Shown here: positions 17,666 to 26,671 of the stretch, in pieces
Layout of the letters: each line of letters opens with the position of its first letter
Position numbering within the stretch: position 1 is the stretch's first letter
Assembly: GCF_900094585.1 (NCBI RefSeq)
Contig: NZ_FMAG01000005.1
Span: 372,001 to 436,000 of the forward strand
Source of the DNA: Martinezella multihospitum
GTDB lineage: Bacteria > Pseudomonadota > Alphaproteobacteria > Rhizobiales > Rhizobiaceae
Reading direction: 5' to 3'
Length of the DNA: 64,000 bases
Program-made: the position numbers and the translations under genes
Notes under the pieces: model-generated
What the model saw: only the letters and a program-made list of their open reading frames with translations
Database searches by the model: none
Told to the model about the DNA's origin: nothing

Positions 17666-18075
17666 CGTCTTACCTTTCGTTGACCGTGCAAGATGTCGGG
17701 AGCCGCCGAAGGCCGACATCACTATTCGGTCAACAGGCAAGTCCACGGGCAATAACTGACGCAGTTATCCATATCACAGGCGACAGGCCGACCGCTCCGG
17801 CAAGCCTGCCAACAAATACCGCGATCCTGCCATCTGCCGGCCGCTGGCTATGCCTTGCTTCGCCACAGTAAGCCACGGCTGTCAGCAACCGCGCGCGCAC
17901 TCCAACAAGATGATTGGCCGGTTTGAGAGATATCTTGGCGGGATCGTTCGATGTGGCGGGCTGACCACCAGCGTATCTGAGTTCGGAACCGGGGACGCAT
18001 CGGCGCCGGCCGGCAACGATCATGTGAGCCGCACAGCCTCCGGCACATGCTGAACAGTTTTTTAGGAACACTTTT
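17666..18075. other. Divergent intergenic region
   Basis: 410 bases separate the small unknown gene (minus) from the efflux operon (plus). No convincing gene is visible. The region contains regulatory site A at 17935-17953, described separately. Confidence 0.6.
17935..17953 (+). promoter_or_regulatory. Putative AraC-type operator, site A
   Basis: The 19-bp sequence TTGGCGGGATCGTTCGATG is identical to site B (22253-22271), and its first 12 bases recur as site C (23749-23760). It lies 122 nt before the efflux adaptor ATG. A similar GGCCGGTT(T/C)GAGA segment precedes sites A and B. A shared regulator is inferred. Confidence 0.6.
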
Positions 18076-19134
18076 ATGCCTCGTCATTCCCCTCGATCAT
18101 GGCCCGCCCTTCTGATCGTCCTGCTAGTCCTTCAAGGTTGCAATGATGGGGATGAACCTGAAGCGGCGACGGATCCCGCTCCGGTCGTCAGCATCGTGCG
18201 CGCACAAATCCTGCCCCTGGTTTCTTCCATCACGGTGACCGGTTCGCTGATACCGCATCGTGTGGCGCTGGTTCACGCACAGACATCCGGCCTGGTGGTG
18301 ACCGAACTCTTGGCCGAAGAGGGCCAGACGGTCCGCTCCGGCCAGGTCCTGGCACGCCTGTCCTCCGAGCGGCAGAGCGCTGAGTTGTCCGGCGCGCGTG
18401 GAGAACTTCATCGTGCCGAGCAGGCGCTGGCTCGCGCCCAAGCACTTAAGACTTCTGGCACGATGGCAGGCAGTGCCGCTGATGCAGCAACGGCCAGCTA
18501 TGTAGAAGCACAGGCGCGTGTGCGCGCGTTGGAAATCGACGTTGCACGCGCCGAAGTCCGCGCACCCGTGGCGGGGTTGCTGCAGCGACGACACATCGAA
18601 ATCGGCGAGGTCGCGAATGAAAAGCCCCTCTTCGAGATCGCCGCTGAGAGCGTCATGGAACTGGTGGCCGACCTGAGCGAAACGGCATGGCGCCAGACCA
18701 GCGTCGGCCAGAGCGCCGACATCACCCTGGCAGACGGACAAGCGATGTCGGGCACAGTGCGCCGCCTGTCAGGCGCACTGGACAGCAAGACCCGATTGGG
18801 CCGGGCCTGGATCAGCCTCAACAACGCGCCCTCTGGCCTCGTCTCCGGCGCTGGCGCCAGCGCCCGCCTGCGGATAGGCCGTGCCGATCTCCTCGCCATT
18901 CCGCAATCCAGCCTCCTGTTCGACCAGCAAGGAGCCTATGTCTTCGTCGTCGCGGACGGCAAGGCCCTGCGACGGGCCGTGACGCTGGGCGCGCAGAACG
19001 CCGAGCATGCCGAAATCATCGAGGGGCTGAATGCTGGTGATGCTGTCGTGGCGAGAGCGGGCTCACTGCTGCGCGATGGCGATCCCGTTCGGATCGCTGC
19101 AGTCGGCGATGACGCAAGGGGCATCGCGCGATGA
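18076..19134 (+). CDS. RND efflux periplasmic adaptor (membrane fusion protein)
   Basis: A 352-residue adaptor. A lipoprotein signal (LLIVLLVLQGC, lipobox Cys near 22) is followed by the barrel-sandwich/lipoyl halves (TSGLVVTELLAEEGQTVRSG; RAPVAGLLQRRHIEIGEVAN). A coiled-coil hairpin between them (RGELHRAEQALARAQALK) precedes a beta-barrel and membrane-proximal domain ending VARAGSLLRDGDPVRI. It overlaps the RND pump gene by 4 nt. No outer-membrane channel gene follows, so a chromosomal TolC-like partner is expected. The substrate is unknown. Confidence 0.93.
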   Translation: MPRHSPRSWPALLIVLLVLQGCNDGDEPEAATDPAPVVSIVRAQILPLVSSITVTGSLIPHRVALVHAQTSGLVVTELLAEEGQTVRSGQVLARLSSERQSAELSGARGELHRAEQALARAQALKTSGTMAGSAADAATASYVEAQARVRALEIDVARAEVRAPVAGLLQRRHIEIGEVANEKPLFEIAAESVMELVADLSETAWRQTSVGQSADITLADGQAMSGTVRRLSGALDSKTRLGRAWISLNNAPSGLVSGAGASARLRIGRADLLAIPQSSLLFDQQGAYVFVVADGKALRRAVTLGAQNAEHAEIIEGLNAGDAVVARAGSLLRDGDPVRIAAVGDDARGIAR

Positions 19135-22100
19135 ATCTCAATATTTCCGCCTGGGCAATCCGCCAGCCCGTCCCCTCGCTGGTGCTGTTCGTCTTGCTGA
19201 TCTTGCTGGGCGTGTCATCCTTCCTGTCGTTGCCGGTCGGGCGCACCCCCAACATCGACCTGCCGCTGGTCAACGTGTCCATTTCGCAGCCTGGAGCCGC
19301 GCCCGAAGAGCTGGAAACGGACGTGACACGTCTGGTCGAGAACGCGGTGGCGGGGATCACCGGCATACGCCATGTGAGTTCGTCGATCACCGATGGACTT
19401 TCCTCCACTCGGATCGAGTTCCAACTGAATGTGGCGCCCGACACCGCGCTCTTCGAGGTCAAGAGTCGCGTCGATGCGCTGCGCAGCCAACTGCCTGCCG
19501 ACATCGACGCGCCGATCGTTTCCAAGGTGGATACGGAAGGTGTGGCGTTGGTGACGTGGCAGGTTTCGTCACCCGGCAGATCCCTTGCGGAACTGTCATG
19601 GTTCATCGACGATGCCGTTTCGCAACACCTGCGCGGACTGCCTGGTGTCGGCGATGTCGTGCGCCGGGGCGGGAGTGCGAGGGAGATTGAAATCGCCCTC
19701 TATCCGGACCGGCTATTGTCCCTGGGCATCACTGTCGGCGACGTGCAAAACGCCCTTCGAGGCGGCCGCGTCGATCTGCCCGCCGGACATTGGAATGCAG
19801 CCGATAGCCAGCAACCGGTACGCATACTGGCGCGCGCACGCTCGGTTGAGGAACTGGCCGGCACGCTCCTGCCTCTGGCCGGCCGCAGCCTGCGCCTCGG
19901 CGACATCGCGCGCGTAACGGATACGACAGCCGAAGCTCAGACATTCCTGCGCCGCGATGGCGAGCAGGCCGCGGCTGCCTTCTCCGTGTTTCGCGCACGA
20001 GGCGCCGACGAGATCGCGGTGGCGCGTGCGGTCGCCGATGCGCTGCCAACGCTACAGGCCTCGGCACCGGATATCACGTTCACGCGCATCGACGAGACCG
20101 TCACCCCCACGCAGGAGACTTTCGATGCAGCAATGAGCACGTTGCTCGAGGGCGCGGCACTGGCTGTCTTCGTGGTCTTCGTCTTTCTGCGCGACTGGCG
20201 CGCCACCCTGATCGCCGCGACCTCCTTGCCGCTGGCCATCGTTCCGACCTTCTGGGTGCTCGATCTGGCGGGCTACACGCTGAACATGCTCAGCCTCCTT
20301 GGCGTGACGCTGGTGACCGGCATCCTGGTGGACGACGCCATCGTCGAGATCGAGAACATTGAGCGGCACATGCACATGGGCAAGACGCCCCGGCAGGCCA
20401 CATTCGACGCCACCGCCGAGATCGGCCTAGCGGTGATGGCCATCTCGACCAGCGTCGCCGTGGTGTTCGCGCCGGTGGGCTTCATGAGCGGCGTCGCAGG
20501 CCAATACTTCAAGCAGTTCGGCCTGACGGTCTCGGTTTCGGTCCTGTTCTCGCTGCTGGTGGCCCGGCTGATCACGCCCATCATGGCGGCCAACTTGCTG
20601 CGCTCTTCGACAAAGCCGCTAGCTGAGGAGGCGTCCCCGGTATCATCGACCGGCTGGTATGCGCACATACTGGGCTGGGTGGTTCGCCGGAAAGGTACGG
20701 TGATCATCGTCAGCGTCCTGGGCTTTGCGCTGTCACTGGCGGCTGCCAGTCAGTTGCCGGATGATCTGGTGCCGGCGGAAGATACCGGCCGTCTTATATT
20801 CGCCGTGGAAGCCTCTCCCGGAATCACACTGACGCAGTTGGCCGACCGGACCGATGCCATGGCAAAGCGCGTGCGTGCCGAAATACCCGACGTTGCGCGC
20901 GTCCTGGTGGAAGGCGGTGTGTCGCCTTCGGGAAGGCAGGAGCTTCGACTTTCTACCTTGATCGTCCACCTGAAACCGAGGGGCGAGCGGCAGCGGAGCC
21001 AGCGTGAGGTGCAGCTTGCCGTTCGCGATTTGCTGCGCACCCTGCCGGACCTGCGGGCTTGGCCTCTGAACAGCAATCTCGGGCGCGAGGTGGAAATCTC
21101 CGTCGCTGCGGCTTCGCCCGCACGGTTGCACGAAGCAACAGCGCTGGTTGGGACACAGATGCAGGCGATGGGTCTGGCGAACGTCTCCACGGATTCCGGC
21201 TTCACGCGCAGCGAGATCCACATCACGCCGCGGCTGCCTGATGCCTCCCGGCTCGATATCTCGACCGTGCAGATTGCCGATGCGGTGCGCCTGGCCGCGG
21301 TGGGCGACGCAGATATCGTGTTGCCGAAGTTCAAGGCGGAAGATCGTCTGGTCCCCATACGCATACGTCTGGATGCTGCCGCCCGGCGTGACATCGAATT
21401 GCTGCGTGTACTCCCGGTTACGCGGATCGACGGACGGCCCGTTCCGCTCTCCGCCGTTGCCGACGTTCGGTGGCAAGGCGGGCCTTCGTCGATCGAACGA
21501 TATGACCGCCAACGTCGTGTCTTGGTTGGCGCCGACCTCGCGGCCGGGCAGACCCTCGGCACAGCACTCTCCGGAATTCGTGCCTCCGAAGAGGTGCGAG
21601 CGTTGTCGTCCAGCATATCAATCCAGGCTGCTGGCGACGGCGAACTGATGGATGAGGTCATGAACGGCTTCGTCGGCGCGCTGGGCCTCGGGTTGCTGCT
21701 GATGTTCGCCGTCCTGGTGTTGCTGTTCTCGGGCGTGCGTCAGCCTCTGATCATCCTGCTGTCCCTGCCGCTGGCCCTGACTGGCGCGATCCTGGCATTG
21801 TTCGTGACCGGCACACCGATCAATCTGCCCGTGCTGATCGGCGTTCTCATGCTGATGGGAATCGTGGCCAAGAATGCGATTCTGCTCGTGGATTTCGCCA
21901 AGATCGGTGAGGATCACGGGATGCCGCCTGCCGACGCCATCGTCCATGCCTGCTGCACCCGAGCTCGGCCCATCCTGATGACCACGCTGGCGATGGTCGC
22001 AGGCATGTTGCCGAGCGCATTGGGTGCTGCCGTCGGCGGCGGGTTCCGCGCCCCTATGGCGATCGTCGTGATAGGCGGCCTGATTGTGGCAACGGTGCTG

Positions 22101-22205
22101 TCGCTCCTGACCACGCCGGCGCTGTTTCTGGCAATCGAGGGCCTTCATGGCCGTTTCCGGCGCGCTCCCGCACCTGCCGAGCCATCCCCGGCGCATTCGA
22201 AATAG
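19131..22205 (+). CDS. RND efflux pump, inner-membrane permease
   Basis: A 1024-residue proton-driven pump of the AcrB/MexB superfamily, full length. The first membrane helix (PSLVLFVLLILLGVSSFLSL) leads into RTPNIDLPLVNVS. The TM4 region VTLVTGILVDDAIVEIENIE carries the adjacent Asp pair typical of proton relay, and the second repeat includes LIGVLMLMGIVAKNAILLVD. Two large periplasmic porter domains lie between. It is translationally coupled to the adaptor gene. The sequence does not distinguish a drug pump from an organic-solute pump. Confidence 0.95.
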   Translation: MNLNISAWAIRQPVPSLVLFVLLILLGVSSFLSLPVGRTPNIDLPLVNVSISQPGAAPEELETDVTRLVENAVAGITGIRHVSSSITDGLSSTRIEFQLNVAPDTALFEVKSRVDALRSQLPADIDAPIVSKVDTEGVALVTWQVSSPGRSLAELSWFIDDAVSQHLRGLPGVGDVVRRGGSAREIEIALYPDRLLSLGITVGDVQNALRGGRVDLPAGHWNAADSQQPVRILARARSVEELAGTLLPLAGRSLRLGDIARVTDTTAEAQTFLRRDGEQAAAAFSVFRARGADEIAVARAVADALPTLQASAPDITFTRIDETVTPTQETFDAAMSTLLEGAALAVFVVFVFLRDWRATLIAATSLPLAIVPTFWVLDLAGYTLNMLSLLGVTLVTGILVDDAIVEIENIERHMHMGKTPRQATFDATAEIGLAVMAISTSVAVVFAPVGFMSGVAGQYFKQFGLTVSVSVLFSLLVARLITPIMAANLLRSSTKPLAEEASPVSSTGWYAHILGWVVRRKGTVIIVSVLGFALSLAAASQLPDDLVPAEDTGRLIFAVEASPGITLTQLADRTDAMAKRVRAEIPDVARVLVEGGVSPSGRQELRLSTLIVHLKPRGERQRSQREVQLAVRDLLRTLPDLRAWPLNSNLGREVEISVAAASPARLHEATALVGTQMQAMGLANVSTDSGFTRSEIHITPRLPDASRLDISTVQIADAVRLAAVGDADIVLPKFKAEDRLVPIRIRLDAAARRDIELLRVLPVTRIDGRPVPLSAVADVRWQGGPSSIERYDRQRRVLVGADLAAGQTLGTALSGIRASEEVRALSSSISIQAAGDGELMDEVMNGFVGALGLGLLLMFAVLVLLFSGVRQPLIILLSLPLALTGAILALFVTGTPINLPVLIGVLMLMGIVAKNAILLVDFAKIGEDHGMPPADAIVHACCTRARPILMTTLAMVAGMLPSALGAAVGGGFRAPMAIVVIGGLIVATVLSLLTTPALFLAIEGLHGRFRRAPAPAEPSPAHSK

Positions 22206-22252
22206 TCGCCGATCCGTGTGGTGGAAAGGAAGCGAATGGCCGGTTCGAGATT

Positions 22253-22271
22253 TTGGCGGGATCGTTCGATG
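22253..22271 (+). promoter_or_regulatory. Putative AraC-type operator, site B
   Basis: TTGGCGGGATCGTTCGATG, identical to site A, lies 29 nt before the ATG of the second AraC gene. This is close enough to the start for autoregulation. Confidence 0.6.
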
Positions 22272-22300
22272 CGGCGTTCCGCCGGCTAGGAGAAGCAGGC

Positions 22301-23149
22301 ATGGATGGTTTGGAAACCGCATTGCAGTACGTGCAACGGGACGTCGCTCGAATCGACAGGATTCCTCGGCCTGTCGTCGCTATCGGTCTCAAGCAGGTCG
22401 CAAACCGCCTTGAGGTTTCAGAGCATCAGCACCGCAGATGCGAACTGATCTATACTGTCAAAGGTGTCCTCACTTGCGAGATCGAGCGTAGCCTCTGGAC
22501 GGTCTCTCCGCAAAGCGCGGTATGGATTCCATCCGGCACGCCGCATAAGTGTCAGGCTTTCGGCAAGACCGAATATTACGTTCTGTTCTTCGATCCCAAC
22601 GTCTATCCGAACCTTCCACGGGCCTGCTGTACGATGTCTGTCTCGCCCCTGCTGCGAGAGGCACTGATCCGCGCCGCGCAGTTTAGTGCGCTTTACCCCC
22701 TGGATGGGCCGGAAGTCCGGTTGCTTCCTGTCATCCTCGATGAACTGAGCACTGCCCGGACCGAACACCACCGACTTCCATTGCCATCCGATCCCAGCCT
22801 GCGGCGTCTCGCCGACATGATGATGTCCGCTCCTGATGACAAGTCATCGGTGGCGCAGTGGGCGGTGCGCTGCGCGATGAGCGAGAGAACGCTGAGCCGG
22901 AAGATGCGACGCGAGACCGGCATGAGTCTCTGGCGCTGGCGTCACCAGCTTCACGTTACACTGGCACTCCAGCGCATGGCGAGCGGAGACAGCGTTCAGG
23001 CGGTGGCGCTCGACCTCGGCTACGAAACGGCCAGCAGCTTCATCACCATGTTCAAGAAGACGACCGGCAAGTCGCCCGGCCGCTATTTCGCGGAGCGCGG
23101 CAGTGGCGATGATACGCGGAGACCGCGAAAAGACGCCTTCTCCCGATAG
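22301..23149 (+). CDS. AraC-family regulator with cupin domain (second of two)
   Basis: A 282-residue regulator. The N-terminal cupin-like region (EHQHRRCELIYTVKGVLTCE; WIPSGTPHKCQAF) precedes the C-terminal AraC HTH pair (SSVAQWAVRCAMSERTLSRK; AVALDLGYETASSFITMF, then KTTGKSPGRYF). I chose the ATG at 22301, preceded by CTAGGAGAAG; a longer frame would start inside the operator. It resembles the protein at 16268-17257 in order and motifs, so the two are probably paralogues. Its own promoter carries site B. Confidence 0.93.
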   Translation: MDGLETALQYVQRDVARIDRIPRPVVAIGLKQVANRLEVSEHQHRRCELIYTVKGVLTCEIERSLWTVSPQSAVWIPSGTPHKCQAFGKTEYYVLFFDPNVYPNLPRACCTMSVSPLLREALIRAAQFSALYPLDGPEVRLLPVILDELSTARTEHHRLPLPSDPSLRRLADMMMSAPDDKSSVAQWAVRCAMSERTLSRKMRRETGMSLWRWRHQLHVTLALQRMASGDSVQAVALDLGYETASSFITMFKKTTGKSPGRYFAERGSGDDTRRPRKDAFSR

Positions 23150-23168
23150 TCCGGCAGCAACAAGAAGC

Positions 23169-23534
23169 TCATCTATCGTTTAATGTCTCCCGGCAAGTCG
23201 AGGTGAACTTGCCGATGGAGTTCTTCAAACAATGATTGATCGTGAGCGGGTTCAGTCCGCCGCACACCTCTTTCACCTCCAACTGGCACTTGCGAAGAGT
23301 GGCCCAGAGAACTCTGCACATCGAAGAGAGCTTGAGGCGGTTTTCCTCGACACAGATCGATATAGCGTCGGGCGTAAGCCGCCACGGCCGCACGCAGATT
23401 GACAGGATCTCCGCTTCGCAAGCCTTCTTGACGGAAGGCTCAAGCACGGCAGCCAGCGCGGGTTGCGGGAACGCCGTGACAAGGCAGATCAGCATGCATG
23501 CAGAACGAAGATGCAAACACCCGGACCGGGACAT
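23169..23534 (-). CDS. Small secreted cysteine-rich protein
   Basis: A 121-residue exported protein. The signal peptide is LRSACMLICLVTAFPQPALA. The mature 95 residues have spaced cysteines in repeated helical units: KKACEAEILSICVRPWRLTP, ISICVEENRLKLSSMCRVLW, LRKCQLEVKEVCGGLNPLTI and HCLKNSIGKFTSTCRE. The spacing resembles the Cys-rich GLG1-type repeat. It is convergent with the AraC gene and divergent from the TonB receptor gene. A periplasmic role linked to the metal or vitamin uptake cargo is possible but unproven. Confidence 0.6.
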   Translation of the reverse strand: MSRSGCLHLRSACMLICLVTAFPQPALAAVLEPSVKKACEAEILSICVRPWRLTPDAISICVEENRLKLSSMCRVLWATLRKCQLEVKEVCGGLNPLTINHCLKNSIGKFTSTCRETLNDR

Positions 23535-23870
23535 GACCGCTACCTAACCTTGGGGTGCAGGTCTGTTTGACGGAGAAAGCCTCCAAGAATCGATCATCAA
23601 TGGGATCCTCGTCTCCCCGGACCATTGCCGGTTTCGAATAGCGGTGCCGCCAGAGCGTCATCTCAAAGGGCATGGATGAGCTGATTGCCCCGAGCAGGCG
23701 CCAGTAAATAGTCCCTTCCGATAGCCCCGGAAGCCCTCAGCGAGCATTTTGGCGGGATCGGAAAGCTGTTTGGCGAAACAGCGAAAGGCGAGTCTCAGCC
23801 TCAAGTTTATCAACATCGATAATGCGGATCACTCGCAGATATGTCCGTGGTATCGTCGTTGGGGGCTGGT
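23535..23870. other. Intergenic region upstream of the TonB receptor
   Basis: 336 bases without a credible gene. It holds site C at 23749-23760 and the leader of the TonB receptor gene. I see no riboswitch-like CTGAGA/ACCTGA thiamine box here. Confidence 0.55.
23749..23760 (+). promoter_or_regulatory. Putative AraC-type operator, site C
   Basis: TTGGCGGGATCG matches the first 12 bases of sites A and B and is likewise preceded by a CGAG(C)ATT-like segment (CGAGCATT). It lies 110 nt before the chosen start of the TonB receptor. The downstream half (AAAGCTGTTTGGCG) differs from A and B. Confidence 0.5.
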
Positions 23871-26009
23871 ATGTCACTTTGGAATAAAAGTAATCTGATG
23901 TTGAGCGGGGTTTCCGTGACCACGCTGGTCTTTGCTCTTTCGGCAATGGAGCCGACCTATGCGCAGGAAAGCCGGCGTTCGTCGCGCCAAGAAGCCGATA
24001 ATGTCACAGTTCTCGATCCGATCATCATCACCGCGCGCAAAACGGACGAGCGACTTCAAGACGTGCCTGAGAGCGTCACCGTGGTCTCGCCGGAAGACCT
24101 GGCCGCAGCTCCCCTTGCATCCGCCCCTGCCATCGCGCGCAATTCTCCCAATGTTCAATGGGTCGACCGTGGCGCCGGAACGCAGTTCTTCTCGATCCGT
24201 GGCGTAAGCTCCCTCGGCACGCCGCTCAATTTCTCCGACGGCACCGTTGGCTTCAATGTCGATGGTGTTCCCAACAGCATGATGAGCGCTTCGAGCGTTC
24301 TGCTCGATGTCAATCGCGTCGAAGTCCTGCGAGGGCCGCAGGGCACGCTCTGGGGCACCAATGCGCTCGGCGGCGCCATCAATGTTGTGACCAATGAACC
24401 TGACGGGGAACGCGACATTCGCTTCACCACTGAGTTCGGATCGAACGGCTACCGTATGGGTGAAGCAGTTCTCGGCGGCAATATCATTCCCGGTGCGCTC
24501 GACGGACGGATGGCGGTTCGTTTTGGACGTCAGGACGGAGACATCGACAGCCTGTTCACCGAGGATCTCGGTAAGCGTGATATCGGCGCATTTCGTGGCG
24601 GCCTGCGCTTTACTGGTCTGGAGAACACCACGATTACCTTGTCCGGCTCATATTTGAGCGACAAGGGCAACGCCCCGGCAATTCTGTTACGCGACACGCC
24701 TGGCTTTCCGATCAGCGGGACGTTGACCGAGCCCTACGCAAAAACAACGCACGGGGATGTGACGCTAAAAGTCGAACATGATTTCGATCAATTCAGGTTT
24801 ACCTCGATCAGCGCGTATCAGAGCAATGAAAGCGAGAGATGGTCGAGTTTTGCTGACAAGCTCGTTTTCGACAGGATCGGTTTGCCTGCTATCCCTGGCG
24901 TTGGCGGCACGATCGACAAGGAAAACATCTACAGTCAGGAATTTCGCCTGAGTTCGCTTGAAGGCGATCCGATCCGCTGGGTGGTGGGCGCGAGTGTGGT
25001 GCGCACCGAAGGCAGCCGTTTGTGCGATGCTTTGCAATGCACGCTCCCGCCGAACACGACCACGGCGTCCATCGACAGCACGAATCTTGGTCTGTTCGGC
25101 GACATATCGATACCGTTCGCCGAGCGTTGGGAAGCCTCCGCCGGCGCACGTCTAAGCCATGACGATATCGATGCAGGCTTCACCAACGCGCTGAACTTGC
25201 CGGGACTGACCGGCCGCAATTCAACCACGCAGACGTATCCGACCGGCAGGCTCGCACTGTCTTACAAGTGGACCGACGACATTCAGACGTATGTTTCCGT
25301 TGCCCGCGGACACTCGACGCGCGTTTACTCGCTCCTGCCGTCCGTCATGAACGGTGTCCTTCCCGATCCATATCCCGCCGCGACAGGTTGGACTTACGAG
25401 GCTGGTGTGAAAGCGAGCCTGTTCGATGACCGTCTGCAACTCGACGGGAGCGTGTTTCACAACGATATCAAGAATGGCCTTATCGCCTATCTCGATCCGC
25501 GGGCACCTCTCGCATTCAAGACCACCTATCAGGATTATACAACGAGCGGATTCGAGCTTCAGGCCCGTGCTCGCATCACGGAAAGCCTGAGCTTCATCGG
25601 CGGCGTCGGTTATACGCACAGCTCTCTTGGCGCGAACGGCGCGAACTACGCTAGGGTGAAGGGCAATCGCGTCCCGAACACAGCCGACTGGACATTCTCG
25701 ACCGCGCTTCAATACGACGCGCCGGGATCGGTCATGAACCTGCCGGGGGCGTTCTCATTCAACGTCCAGTATCAGTTCAACGGTTCTCGCGCGGCCGATC
25801 CCGAAGATTCCTTCGATCTCGATCCGTACCATATTGTGAACGCGCGTGTTGGCTGGAGGAACGACGGCGGGGATTTCGAGGTTTACGCCTTCGGCCGGAA
25901 CTTGCTGGATGAGCGTTACGAGGCTTTTGGCGCGCCTCTGAATGGCGTCCCGACAGTCAATGTCGGCCAGGGCCGCATCGTGGGCGTTGGCATCACCAAG
26001 ACTTTCTGA
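23871..26009 (+). CDS. TonB-dependent outer-membrane receptor
   Basis: A 712-residue active transporter of the outer membrane. The signal peptide ends near PTYAQES. The plug domain (about 50-165) contains VTVVSPEDL, FFSIRGVSS and VEVLRGPQGTLWGTNALGGA, then the 22-strand barrel ends in VGVGITKTF with a terminal Phe. The ATG at 23871 has GGGGGC upstream; an alternative ATG is at 23841. The plug resembles siderophore receptors of the FyuA type, but the ligand cannot be assigned. The ECF transporter genes follow after 77 nt and probably carry the same substrate across the inner membrane. Confidence 0.93.
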   Translation: MSLWNKSNLMLSGVSVTTLVFALSAMEPTYAQESRRSSRQEADNVTVLDPIIITARKTDERLQDVPESVTVVSPEDLAAAPLASAPAIARNSPNVQWVDRGAGTQFFSIRGVSSLGTPLNFSDGTVGFNVDGVPNSMMSASSVLLDVNRVEVLRGPQGTLWGTNALGGAINVVTNEPDGERDIRFTTEFGSNGYRMGEAVLGGNIIPGALDGRMAVRFGRQDGDIDSLFTEDLGKRDIGAFRGGLRFTGLENTTITLSGSYLSDKGNAPAILLRDTPGFPISGTLTEPYAKTTHGDVTLKVEHDFDQFRFTSISAYQSNESERWSSFADKLVFDRIGLPAIPGVGGTIDKENIYSQEFRLSSLEGDPIRWVVGASVVRTEGSRLCDALQCTLPPNTTTASIDSTNLGLFGDISIPFAERWEASAGARLSHDDIDAGFTNALNLPGLTGRNSTTQTYPTGRLALSYKWTDDIQTYVSVARGHSTRVYSLLPSVMNGVLPDPYPAATGWTYEAGVKASLFDDRLQLDGSVFHNDIKNGLIAYLDPRAPLAFKTTYQDYTTSGFELQARARITESLSFIGGVGYTHSSLGANGANYARVKGNRVPNTADWTFSTALQYDAPGSVMNLPGAFSFNVQYQFNGSRAADPEDSFDLDPYHIVNARVGWRNDGGDFEVYAFGRNLLDERYEAFGAPLNGVPTVNVGQGRIVGVGITKTF

Positions 26010-26086
26010 ACGTCGTTTCGGTCCCGTGTCGAGCCTTCAGCCGACCGGGACCAACGCGCTCGCTCACGTTTCGACGGAACCAGCCT

Positions 26087-26671
26087 GTGTCTATTCCCGG
26101 CCAAGAACCTGTTGCCTCGCGCCCCCGGCGTTACAGCACACGAACGATCCTGATCGCGGCGGCCCTCGGTGCAGCGATCGGCATTATTCTGGTCCCGGTC
26201 AATCTTGCCCTTGTCGGCTTTGCGACCGCCTTTCCGCCCATCGCCTCCGCTTCGTTCGGCTTGTGGGGCATGGCAACGTTGCTGCCGCTTGCCGTGCTCC
26301 GACGCGGCGGCTCGGGCGTGATCGGCGCGGCCGCTGCCGGTGTCGTGTTGATCGTGTCTCCAGGCGCCTTGCTGATGGTCGTTGTGATGGCGATGTGGGG
26401 CGCCGTCATGGAGATGCCATTCTTCGTGACCCGATACCGCTGGTTTGGCTGGATCATGTTCACCGCCGCAGGCGTGATCTCCGGCCTCATCTCCTGCGCC
26501 ATCAGTATCTATACGTACAACCTGCCGAGTATGGACGGCGGTCTGGTCGCTTTGATCTGCACCGTCCAGATCGCCTCCTTTGTCGCGGGAAGCCTGTTGT
26601 CCCTCGTCGTCGCTCGTGCGCTGGCCCGAGCTGGCATTGCGGGAGGACTTCGTGGTGACGACAGCCGATAA
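26087..26671 (+). CDS. ECF transporter substrate-binding (S) component, YkoE-like
   Basis: A 194-residue polytopic membrane protein with about five to six hydrophobic segments (ILIAAALGAAIGIILVPVNL, GVVLIVSPGALLMVVVMAMW, ALICTVQIASFVAGSLLSLV). Size and motifs resemble YkoE, the S component for hydroxymethylpyrimidine/thiamine in the YkoEDC type. It starts with GTG and overlaps the next gene by 20 nt. No thiamine riboswitch is visible, so the substrate could instead be a siderophore-like or other chelate imported by the TonB receptor. Confidence 0.75.
   Translation: MSIPGQEPVASRPRRYSTRTILIAAALGAAIGIILVPVNLALVGFATAFPPIASASFGLWGMATLLPLAVLRRGGSGVIGAAAAGVVLIVSPGALLMVVVMAMWGAVMEMPFFVTRYRWFGWIMFTAAGVISGLISCAISIYTYNLPSMDGGLVALICTVQIASFVAGSLLSLVVARALARAGIAGGLRGDDSR

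Noticed and set aside
23535..23870. Thiamine riboswitch upstream of the TonB/ECF operon
   Set aside because: No CTGAGA or ACCTGA boxes or fitting stems were found.
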